Assembly (NCBI GenBank): GCA_040880235.1
Contig: JBBDIX010000090.1
Location: forward strand, 1-10,392
DNA: 10,392 nt
Reading direction: 5' to 3'
From: JBBDIX01 sp040880235
Lineage (GTDB): Bacteria; Actinomycetota; Nitriliruptoria; Nitriliruptorales; Nitriliruptoraceae
Made by a program: the position numbers and the translations under genes. Below the pieces are notes generated by a model. The model saw only the letters and a list, made by a program, of their open reading frames with translations, searched no databases and was not told where the DNA came from. This document shows positions 1 to 6,140 of this stretch, one piece after another; position 1 is the first letter of the stretch, and each line of letters starts with the position of its first letter.

Positions 1-42
1 GGCGTCGAGAGGCCCGGGCATCCCGGGTGGCCGTTCGGGCTA

Positions 43-61
43 CCGTCGACGGGTCCGACGG
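43..61 (-). terminator. Possible GC-rich hairpin after leuD
   Basis: A perfect 6-bp inverted repeat (CCGTCG at 43-48, CGACGG at 56-61) with a 7-nt loop lies about 28 nt past the leuD stop. A second inverted repeat, CCCGGG-CAT-CCCGGG (13-27), follows on the leu transcript. Neither is followed by a U-run, so intrinsic termination of the usual kind is not shown. GC-rich hairpins without U-tracts are common after actinobacterial operons but also arise by chance. The rest of 1-89 holds no gene that I can see. Confidence 0.3.
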
Positions 62-89
62 CTGAACACCCCGTCGGTCGCCGTGCGGC

Positions 90-719
90 TCAGGCTGCGG
101 GGACCCGCGGACGCCACGCCTCACGCTGGTCCTCGAACGCCGTGATGTCCGCGTCGTGCGCCAGCGTCAGGTCGATGTCGTCGAGCCCGTTGATCAGGCA
201 GTTCTTCGTGTGCGGGTCGATGTCGAACGACTCGTCGATCGCCGCGAGGTCTCCCACGGCGCCGGCGCGCAACCGCTGGGCCGGCAGGTCGACGGTCACC
301 TCGACGGCAGGATCCGCGGCGATCAGCGCGTACAGGTGACGGACCACGGTCTCGTCGACGGGTACGCAGATGACGCCGGCCTTGCCGCAGTTGGTGCGGA
401 AGATGTCGGCGAACGACACCGCGACCACGGCCTTGAACCCCGCGTTCTCCAGCGCCCACACCGCATGTTCCCGCGACGACCCGCACCCGAAGTTGCGTCC
501 GGACACCAGCACGCGTGCGCCCTGGTGCTCGGGACGGTTCATCGAGAAGTCGGGCCGGGGATTGCCGTCCGGGTCGTACCGCCACTCCGCGAACGCGAAC
601 GGGCCGTACCCGGTGCGCTCGATGCGCTTCAGGTACTGCTTGGGGATGATCTGGTCGGTGTCGACGTCGTTCGCGTCGACGGGGCACGCCCGGCCACTCA
701 CGATGCTCAGGGGTTCCAT
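90..719 (-). CDS. leuD: 3-isopropylmalate dehydratase small subunit
   Basis: LeuD pairs with LeuC to isomerise 2-isopropylmalate to 3-isopropylmalate, the second step of leucine biosynthesis, in the cytoplasm. The 209-residue product matches the usual length of about 200. It shows the family's N-terminal VDTDQIIPKQYLKR segment (residues 19-32) and the swivel-domain signature RNFGCGSSREHA (75-86), which helps form the substrate pocket of aconitase-fold enzymes. The ATG at 719-717 shares its first base with the leuC stop (TGATG on the coding strand), so translation is probably coupled to leuC. The C-terminus extends slightly beyond the E. coli protein. The gene looks intact. It is the last gene of the leu operon in this window, and possible terminator hairpins follow it. 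Confidence 0.97.
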   Translation of the reverse strand: MEPLSIVSGRACPVDANDVDTDQIIPKQYLKRIERTGYGPFAFAEWRYDPDGNPRPDFSMNRPEHQGARVLVSGRNFGCGSSREHAVWALENAGFKAVVAVSFADIFRTNCGKAGVICVPVDETVVRHLYALIAADPAVEVTVDLPAQRLRAGAVGDLAAIDESFDIDPHTKNCLINGLDDIDLTLAHDADITAFEDQREAWRPRVPAA

Positions 720-2146
720 CAGCGTGCCTCCTCGTACTCGTCACGCACGTCCACGAACCGGCCGTGCAGCGCGGCGGCTGCGGCCATCGCGGGCGACACC
801 AGGTGGGTGCGACCGCGGAAGCCCTGCCTGCCCTCGAAGTTGCGGTTCGACGTGGAGGCGCACCGCTCCTCGGGTTCGAGCTGGTCGGGGTTCATACCCA
901 GGCACATCGAACACCCGGGTTCGCGCCAGTCGAATCCGGCCTCGATCAGGATCTGGTCGATGCCCTCGGACTCTGCGGCCGCCTTCACCAGCCCGGAGCC
1001 CGGCACGACCATCGCGTGCAGGCCGTCGGCGACCCGGCGGCCCTTCACCACATCGGCGACGGCGCGCAGGTCCTCGATGCGTCCGTTGGTGCACGACCCG
1101 ATGAACACCTTGTCGAGGGTCAGGTCGGTCAGTGCCTCCCCCCCGTCCAGGCCCATGTACTCGAGCGATCGCTCCCACTGGCGTGCCGTGGGGGCGTCGG
1201 GTGCCTCGTCGATCGTCGGGACCCGCCCGTCGATGGGCACCGACATGGCCGGGGTCGTGCCCCAGGTCACCGTCGGGGAGATCTTCGACGCGTCGATGGT
1301 CACGGTGCGATCGAAGTTCGCACCCGGGTCGGACCGCAGCGAGCGCCATGCCTCCACGGCAGCGTCCCAGTCCGCACCCTTCGGCGCGAACGGCCGGTCC
1401 TTCATGTAGGCGATGGTCGTCTCGTCGGGTGCGACGAGACCGGCGCGCGCGCCGCCCTCGATCGACATGTTGCACATCGTCATGCGGCCCTCCATCGAGA
1501 GCGCCTCGACGGCGGGACCCCGGTACTCGATGACCTGCCCGTTGCCGCCGTCGACCCCGATGGTCGCGAGGATGTGCAGGATGAGGTCCTTGGCCACGGT
1601 GCCGCGTGGCAGTGCACCCTCGACCTCGACCGCCAGCGTCTTCGGCCGACGCTGCTGGAGGGTCTGCGTCGCGAGCACGTGTTCGACCTCGGACGTGCCG
1701 ATCCCGATCGCCAGCGAACCGAAGGCCCCGTGGGTCGCCGTGTGGGAGTCGCCACACACGATCACCGAGCCGGGCTGGGTGAGTCCGAGTTCCGGACCGA
1801 TGATGTGCACGATGCCCTGGTTGCGGTTTCCCATCTCGAACAGGCGGATCCCGAAGTCCACACAGTTGCGCCGCAGGGCCTCCATCTGCGCGACCGACAG
1901 TTCGTCGGTGATGGGCAGGCTCCCCGACACCTGCCGGGGATCGGTCGGAACGTTGTGATCCATGGTGGCGATGGTGTGCTCCGGGCGCCGCACGGTGCGT
2001 CCGGTCTCACGCAGGCCCTCGAACGCCTGCGGGGAGGTCACCTCATGGATCAGGTGCAGGTCGACGTAGAGCAGGTCGGGAAGTCCCTCCTGCTGGCGGA
2101 CCACGTGCTGGTCCCAGATCTTGTCGACGATGGTCAGGGCGGTCAT
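719..2146 (-). CDS. leuC: 3-isopropylmalate dehydratase large subunit
   Basis: LeuC is the [4Fe-4S] subunit of isopropylmalate isomerase and works with LeuD. The product is 475 residues from the chosen start, a normal length. The three cluster ligands are visible: Cys352 in GSCTNGRIEDL, and Cys412 and Cys415 in GCSMCLGMNPD. The CGDSHTATHGAFG segment (131-143) is also typical. I chose the ATG at 2146 because GAGAGG (2158-2153) sits 6 nt upstream and the protein then begins MTALTIVDKIWD, as in the family. An in-frame GTG at 2164 would add six residues and place the Shine-Dalgarno inside the coding region. The gap from the leuA stop is 37 nt and the downstream leuD overlaps by 1 nt, so leuA-leuC-leuD is most likely one transcript. 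Confidence 0.97.
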   Translation of the reverse strand: MTALTIVDKIWDQHVVRQQEGLPDLLYVDLHLIHEVTSPQAFEGLRETGRTVRRPEHTIATMDHNVPTDPRQVSGSLPITDELSVAQMEALRRNCVDFGIRLFEMGNRNQGIVHIIGPELGLTQPGSVIVCGDSHTATHGAFGSLAIGIGTSEVEHVLATQTLQQRRPKTLAVEVEGALPRGTVAKDLILHILATIGVDGGNGQVIEYRGPAVEALSMEGRMTMCNMSIEGGARAGLVAPDETTIAYMKDRPFAPKGADWDAAVEAWRSLRSDPGANFDRTVTIDASKISPTVTWGTTPAMSVPIDGRVPTIDEAPDAPTARQWERSLEYMGLDGGEALTDLTLDKVFIGSCTNGRIEDLRAVADVVKGRRVADGLHAMVVPGSGLVKAAAESEGIDQILIEAGFDWREPGCSMCLGMNPDQLEPEERCASTSNRNFEGRQGFRGRTHLVSPAMAAAAALHGRFVDVRDEYEEAR

Positions 2147-2152
2147 CGTGTT

Positions 2153-2158
2153 CCTCTC
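2153..2158 (-). promoter_or_regulatory. Shine-Dalgarno deciding leuC start
   Basis: GAGAGG on the coding strand lies 6 nt before the ATG at 2146. It supports that start over the GTG at 2164, which would include this motif in the coding sequence. Confidence 0.75.
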
Positions 2159-2183
2159 GTGCACGGTCGAAGGCAGGGGGTGT

Positions 2184-3866
2184 TCACGGCTTGAAGTCGG
2201 ATCCTCGCTGGACGAGGCGCAGGGAGCGGTTCAGGGCGTCGACGTAGGCGCGGGCGCTGGCCTCGACGATGTCGGTCGACACGCCGCGCCCGGTGAAGCG
2301 CTCGCCGTCCTCGACCTCGATGGTCACGGTCACCTCGCCGAGCGCGTCGACGCCGCCGGTCACCGCGGCGACCTGGAACGACACCAGTGTCACGTCGGTA
2401 CGCCCGCAGGCCTGCCGGATCGCGCTGCACGCCGCGTCGACCATGCCGTCACCGGTGGCCGTCGCCGTGACGATCGCCCCGGTGTCCTCGCCCTGTTCCG
2501 CGGCGACATCGGGTGTGGTCAGTCGGACGCGGACCTCGGCGGTCGGCTCCACCTCGGTGCCGCCTCGGACGTCGAGCGACACCAGTTCGTAGTCCTGCGA
2601 GGCGCGCACGTGGGTCTCGGACAGCACGATGGCACGCACATCCTCGGAGCTGACGAGGCCCTTGCGGTCCGCGAGTTCCTTGAAGCGGGTGAACGCGGCC
2701 TGCCGCTCCGCGTCGCTGAGCTCGAACCCGAGGTCGTCGACCGCGCGGAAGAACGCGTGGCGCCCCGAGTGCTTGCCCAGCACGATCTGCGACCCGTCGG
2801 CACCGACGTCCTCGCTGCGCATGATCTCGTAGGTGAGCCGGTCGGCCAGCACCCCGTGCTGATGGATGCCGGACTCGTGGGCGAAGGCGTTCTCTCCCAC
2901 GACGGCCTTGTTCTTCTGGACGCTGTAGCCGGTGAGGCTCGACACCAGCCGGGAGGTTCGGGTCAGCTCCGGCGTGTACAGCCCGTGGTCGACACCGAGC
3001 AGGTCCGCGCGGGTGCGGATCGCCATGACGACCTCCTCGAGCGAGCAGTTGCCGGCCCGCTCCCCGATGCCGTTGACGGCGACCTCGATCTGCCGGGCGC
3101 CGTTTCTCACGGCCTCCAGCGAGTTCGCGACGGCCAGTCCCAGGTCGTTGTGGCAGTGGACACTGACCACCACGCCCTTCTCGCCGATCGCCGGGATCCG
3201 GCGGTGCAGCTCGGCGATCCAGCCGCCGAAGTCGTGCGGCAGGGCGTAACCGACCGTGTCGGGGATGTTGACGGTCGTCGCACCCGCGTCCACCGCGGCG
3301 GCGACGATGTCCACGAGGAACTCGAAGTCGGTCCTCGTCGCGTCCTGGGGGGAGAACTCCACGTCGTCGGTGAACGAGCGGGCGAACTCGACGGACCGGA
3401 TCGTCTGCTGGAGGATCTCGTCCTCACTGGCCTGAAGCATGTAGCGCCGGTGGATGTCGGACGTCGACAGGAACGTGTGGATGCGGAACTGGCGAGCCGG
3501 CGCGAGCGACTTCGCAGCCGCCTCGATGTCGCCCTCCATCGCACGCGCGAGCGCCGCGATGACGGGGGGTTCGCGATCGTCGGTCTCGCCCTCGGAGCCT
3601 CCGGGCCCGGCCGCACCGCGTGGCGCGTTGCCGACGACCTCGGCCACGGCCCTGACCGCGTCGAAGTCTCCCGGTGACGCCGCGGAGAATCCCGCCTCGA
3701 TCACGTCGACCTGCAGGCGGGAGAGCTGTTCGGCGATCTCGACCTTCTCCCGGGCGTCGAGCGAGATGCCCGGCGACTGTTCGCCGTCACGAAGGGTCGT
3801 GTCGAAGATGGTCACGTCGTCACCGACGTGACGACCGATCTGGTCGACGTCGACTGGTGTGCTCAT
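2184..3866 (-). CDS. leuA: 2-isopropylmalate synthase
   Basis: LeuA condenses acetyl-CoA with 2-oxoisovalerate, the committed step of leucine synthesis. The 560-residue product has the DRE-TIM motif FDTTLRDGEQSPG (21-33), the metal-binding HxH (His237, His239 in VHCHND), NGIGERAGN (265-273) and ENAFAHESGIHQHG (325-338). A C-terminal LeuA dimerisation/leucine-feedback domain covers about 420-560. Domain order and sequence match the E. coli-type class rather than the longer mycobacterial LeuA, and the C-terminal domain and motifs argue against citramalate or homocitrate synthase. The ATG at 3866 was chosen because AGGGAG (3880-3875) lies 8 nt upstream; an in-frame GTG at 3887 has less support. 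A Gly/Glu/Asp-rich insertion (about 80-99) is discussed as a finding. A Leu-rich leader ORF and stem-loops precede the gene. Confidence 0.96.
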   Translation of the reverse strand: MSTPVDVDQIGRHVGDDVTIFDTTLRDGEQSPGISLDAREKVEIAEQLSRLQVDVIEAGFSAASPGDFDAVRAVAEVVGNAPRGAAGPGGSEGETDDREPPVIAALARAMEGDIEAAAKSLAPARQFRIHTFLSTSDIHRRYMLQASEDEILQQTIRSVEFARSFTDDVEFSPQDATRTDFEFLVDIVAAAVDAGATTVNIPDTVGYALPHDFGGWIAELHRRIPAIGEKGVVVSVHCHNDLGLAVANSLEAVRNGARQIEVAVNGIGERAGNCSLEEVVMAIRTRADLLGVDHGLYTPELTRTSRLVSSLTGYSVQKNKAVVGENAFAHESGIHQHGVLADRLTYEIMRSEDVGADGSQIVLGKHSGRHAFFRAVDDLGFELSDAERQAAFTRFKELADRKGLVSSEDVRAIVLSETHVRASQDYELVSLDVRGGTEVEPTAEVRVRLTTPDVAAEQGEDTGAIVTATATGDGMVDAACSAIRQACGRTDVTLVSFQVAAVTGGVDALGEVTVTIEVEDGERFTGRGVSTDIVEASARAYVDALNRSLRLVQRGSDFKP

Positions 3867-3869
3867 GGA

Positions 3870-3969
3870 TGCTGCTCCCTGCCGCACGACGCGGCATCGA
3901 TGCCCTGATGGATGGTCCCCCAGTGGGCCTCCGCGTCGCCGTCGTGTGGGGCTGGACGGCGGCGCGGCA
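3870..3969 (-). promoter_or_regulatory. Putative leu attenuator, alternative stems
   Basis: On the leu transcript, four segments can pair in alternative ways. Segment 1 (3967-3955) and segment 2 (3943-3931) form a 5+7 bp stem with one C-A mismatch and an 11-nt loop, starting 2 nt after the leader stop. Part of segment 2, CGACGCGG (3938-3931), is also perfectly complementary over 8 nt to CCGCGTCG (3894-3887), segment 3. Segment 3 alternatively closes a hairpin, TGCCGC-GTCGT-GCGGCA (3896-3880), with segment 4, which touches the leuA Shine-Dalgarno. No U-run follows, so the proposed output is control of ribosome access to leuA. The pairings are seen in the sequence; the mechanism is inference from classical leader-peptide attenuation. 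Confidence 0.5.
3875..3880 (-). promoter_or_regulatory. leuA Shine-Dalgarno, potentially sequestered
   Basis: AGGGAG lies 8 nt before the leuA ATG. Its first base is the last base of a 6-bp hairpin (3880-3896). In addition, GAGCAGCA (3877-3870), which overlaps the motif, is perfectly complementary to TGCTGCTC (3986-3979) in the Leu codon run of the leader ORF. Both features could make leuA initiation depend on leader translation. Confidence 0.6.
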
Positions 3970-4080
3970 TCAAAGGGCGAGCAGCAGCGCAGGAAGGGCC
4001 AGCAGCAGACCCTGGAGCACGCGCAGCGCCTGACGCCCGGCGTCGGCCGGGTCGAGGACAGGGCTGCTCACGGTGCGCAT
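3970..4080 (-). CDS. Leucine-rich leader peptide of the leu operon
   Basis: This 36-codon ORF starts at ATG 4080-4078 and ends at TGA 3972-3970, 103 nt before leuA. It contains 11 leucines, 8 of them in the last 12 residues (LLLALPALLLAL), immediately before the stop. Leu codons are mostly CTG, with two CTC and two CTT; CTT is expected to be rare in so GC-rich a genome, which would favour stalling. A stem-loop starts 2 nt after the stop. There is no Shine-Dalgarno close to the ATG, but a promoter-like element places the transcription start at the A of the ATG, so it may be leaderless, as is common in actinobacteria. The likely role is to sense charged tRNA-Leu by ribosome stalling. The alternative is a small hydrophobic membrane peptide, or a chance ORF. 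Confidence 0.6.
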   Translation of the reverse strand: MRTVSSPVLDPADAGRQALRVLQGLLLALPALLLAL

Positions 4081-4086
4081 GCCACT

Positions 4087-4115
4087 AGTGTTGCCCCCCA
4101 CGCGTGTGCGCGCAA
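4087..4115 (-). promoter_or_regulatory. Candidate leu operon promoter
   Basis: On the minus strand, TTGCGC (4115-4110) and AACACT (4092-4087) are separated by 17 nt and resemble weak -35 and -10 boxes. The ATG of the leader ORF begins 6 nt after the -10 box, where transcription would start, giving a leaderless mRNA. Matches to consensus are partial (three of six in the -10 box). The region lies between divergent transcription units, where a promoter is required. Confidence 0.35.
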
Positions 4116-4125
4116 GTACGGCGGT

Positions 4126-4129
4126 GGAG
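4126..4129 (+). promoter_or_regulatory. Shine-Dalgarno deciding the GNAT start
   Basis: GGAG lies 7 nt before the GTG at 4137. The earlier in-frame GTG at 4104 has no such motif, and it would add a Cys/Arg/Trp-bearing N-terminus not expected for the family. Confidence 0.6.
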
Positions 4130-4136
4130 CGAGTCG

Positions 4137-4994
4137 GTGAGCGACCCGGACGACCTTCCGATCGTCGACCTGCACGACCACGTGCACATGGTCGCGGTCA
4201 GCGACCTGTTCGACCGGGTGTGGGGCCGAGACGCCGCGGCGGGACGCATCATGTCGCCGGAGGTCCTCACCGCCATCGCACACGCCGGCGGACAGGTCTC
4301 CGCGGTGTTCGAGGACGACGATCTCGTCGCGGCCACCGCGGCGTTCGTCGGACTCGACGACGGGCAGGTGTTCCTCCACTCGCACATCACCGGCGTGCTG
4401 GGCACCCACACCTCCCGAGGCATCGGCCGGGCGCTCAAGTGGCACCAGCGCGACTGGTGCCTGGGCCGCGGCATCGGCCACGTCCGCTGGACGTTCGACC
4501 CGCTCGTTCGGCGCAACGCCTGGCTGAACCTCGGTCTGCTGGGTGCGCGAGCACTCCGGGTCGAACGCGACCTGTATGGACGGGTACCCGACGTGCGCAA
4601 CGCGGGCGCACCGACCGACCGGCTGCTGGTGGACTGGGAACTCGACGCGCCGCGGGTTCGTGCGGCCGCTGGCGGTCGCGCCGCCGCACCCGACGTCGAC
4701 GCCCTGCGACGGACCGGGGCGATGGTGCTCGTCGACGTCGGCGGATCCGGCCAGGCGGTCGTGGGCAGCCAGGTCCCCCAGGACGTCGAACACGGGGCTC
4801 GCTGGCTCGTGCGGATCCCTCCGGACATCGAGCGCCTGCGATCCGAGGACTCCGTGCTCGCCGACGAGTGGGCCGTGGTCGTGCGCGAGGTGCTCACCAC
4901 CGCCTTCCGGGCAGGCGCGGACATCCGTGCCGTCACCCCCGACGGCTGGTACCTGCTCGCTGCGGGTGGCCCCCGTGAACTGTCGGGAGACTGA
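4137..4994 (+). CDS. GNAT-family acyltransferase (COG3375 type)
   Basis: This 285-residue protein looks like the predicted acetyltransferases of COG3375. The acyl-CoA-binding region is visible at residues 81-101: HSHITGV, then a TSRGIGRALK stretch fitting the GNAT R/Q-x-x-G-x-G/A loop. The family hallmark WTFDPLVRRNAWLNLGLLGA follows at 118-137, then APTDRLLVDWELD at 158-170. No signal peptide or membrane segment is seen, so it is presumably cytoplasmic. Its stop lies 3 nt before the start of an NSAR/OSBS gene. In Geobacillus kaustophilus a GNAT protein beside such a gene N-succinylates D-amino acids, so an amino-acid N-succinyltransferase role is plausible here, but the substrate cannot be read from the sequence. 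The start was taken at GTG 4137 on Shine-Dalgarno evidence. Confidence 0.8.
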   Translation: MSDPDDLPIVDLHDHVHMVAVSDLFDRVWGRDAAAGRIMSPEVLTAIAHAGGQVSAVFEDDDLVAATAAFVGLDDGQVFLHSHITGVLGTHTSRGIGRALKWHQRDWCLGRGIGHVRWTFDPLVRRNAWLNLGLLGARALRVERDLYGRVPDVRNAGAPTDRLLVDWELDAPRVRAAAGGRAAAPDVDALRRTGAMVLVDVGGSGQAVVGSQVPQDVEHGARWLVRIPPDIERLRSEDSVLADEWAVVVREVLTTAFRAGADIRAVTPDGWYLLAAGGPRELSGD

Positions 4995-4997
4995 CCC

Positions 4998-6140
4998 GTG
5001 ACCCCGTCGGACGACCTCTCCCCCGTCACGGTCGAACACGTCGAACTCGTGCGCGTCCGCCTGCCGCTGGCGCGACCGTTCCGCACGTCGTTCGGCACCC
5101 AGACCGAACGCGACGCGCTGCTGGTCCACGTGGTGGCCACGGAGTCGGACGGCTGGGGTGAGTGCGCGGCCCCGACGGCTCCCGTGTACTCCGACGAGTT
5201 CGTCGAGGGGGCGGCGCTGGTCCTTCGTGACCACCTGATCCCGGCGAGCCTCGTCGATCGTCGGGTCACCGCCGACCGTGCCGAACGGGCGATCGCGCAC
5301 CTGCACGGACACCGCATGGCGCGCACGGCACTGCTCGCTGCGGTGGTCGATGCCCAGCTGGTCGCGTCCGAGACGTCGCTGGCGGCCCACCTGGGAGCGA
5401 CCCGGGACCGTGTCCCGGCCGGGGTGTCGGTGGGCATCCCCGAGGGCGGCACCCGCCAGCTCGTCGAACACGTCGCGGGGTACCTCGAGGACGGCTACGT
5501 GCGCATCAAGGCCAAGATCGAACCGGGCGTCGACGTCGAACCGATGCGAGCGCTGCGCGACACGTTCGGCCCCGGGCTGTCCCTACAGGTCGACGCCAAC
5601 GGCGCGTACGACGCGGACGAACCCGACCACCTGGCCGTCCTGCAGCAACTCGACCAGCTCGGCCTGATGATGATCGAGCAGCCGTACGGGCCCGACCGGA
5701 TCCGAGATCACGCGCGGCTCGCCGCGACGCTCGACACGCCCGTGTGCCTGGACGAGTCGATCGTCGACACGGTGGGGGCCCGCGACGCGATCGAGGCCGG
5801 CGCGTGCGGCATCGTCAACGTCAAGGTCGGCCGGGTCGGTGGCCTGCGCGAGGCAGTCGCCATCCGCGACGTGTGCGCGTCGCTCGGGGTGCCCGTGTGG
5901 TGCGGAGGCATGCTCGAGACCGGCGTGGGTCGCGCGGTCAACGTGGCGCTGGCGGCACTCGACGGCTTCGACCTCCCCGGTGACGTGTCGGCGTCCGACC
6001 GCTACTTCGCGCAAGACCTCACCGAACCGTTTGAGCTCGTCGACGGGTACGTGACCGTGCCCCGCGTTCCGGGGATTGGACGTCGGCCCCTCGACGACAT
6101 GCTGGCCGGGGCCGACCGGCAGACGGTGGTGCTGCCGTGA
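4998..6140 (+). CDS. menC: NSAR/OSBS enolase-superfamily enzyme (MenC-like)
   Basis: The 380-residue product is a muconate-lactonising subgroup member of the enolase superfamily. It has the catalytic KxK (Lys171, Lys173 in RIKAKIEPG), metal ligands Asp199 (QVDANGAY), Glu227 (MIEQP) and Asp252 (LDES), and the second catalytic Lys276 (NVKVGRVGG). The C-terminal GGMLETGVGRAVN and LPGDVSASDRYF segments are typical of the NSAR/OSBS subfamily. These enzymes make o-succinylbenzoate for menaquinone, racemise N-succinyl amino acids, or do both. Arg279, three residues after Lys276, matches the Arg associated with racemase-capable members (Arg266 in the Amycolatopsis enzyme). The start is GTG 4998, with GGGAGA 8 nt upstream. 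Its stop overlaps the ligase start by 4 nt. The symbol is by family; the reaction is not settled because no other men gene is present. Confidence 0.85.
   Translation: MTPSDDLSPVTVEHVELVRVRLPLARPFRTSFGTQTERDALLVHVVATESDGWGECAAPTAPVYSDEFVEGAALVLRDHLIPASLVDRRVTADRAERAIAHLHGHRMARTALLAAVVDAQLVASETSLAAHLGATRDRVPAGVSVGIPEGGTRQLVEHVAGYLEDGYVRIKAKIEPGVDVEPMRALRDTFGPGLSLQVDANGAYDADEPDHLAVLQQLDQLGLMMIEQPYGPDRIRDHARLAATLDTPVCLDESIVDTVGARDAIEAGACGIVNVKVGRVGGLREAVAIRDVCASLGVPVWCGGMLETGVGRAVNVALAALDGFDLPGDVSASDRYFAQDLTEPFELVDGYVTVPRVPGIGRRPLDDMLAGADRQTVVLP

Noticed and set aside
764..3677. Long plus-strand open frames across leuC and leuA (764-2194 and 2121-3677)
   Set aside because: They lie opposite clearly recognised leu genes, are rich in Arg, Gly and His without any motif, and arise from the high GC at third positions.
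3893..3904. Perfect 12-bp palindrome GGCATCGATGCC before leuA as a repressor operator
   Set aside because: It could be an operator, but it lies far downstream of the candidate promoter and inside the proposed attenuator, and I recognise no regulator motif. It was not called separately.
4083..4090. CACTAGTG palindrome in the divergent intergenic region as an operator
   Set aside because: It is only 8 bp long and overlaps the candidate -10 region, which is too short to support a binding-site call.
4104..4136. Upstream GTG start for the GNAT gene
   Set aside because: There is no Shine-Dalgarno before 4104, while GGAG is well spaced for GTG 4137. The extra 11 residues do not look like family sequence.
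4068..5471. Minus-strand open frame of 467 codons opposite the GNAT and MenC-like genes
   Set aside because: It shows no recognisable domain and is low-complexity in composition. The plus-strand genes carry intact catalytic motifs, so this is an antisense shadow.
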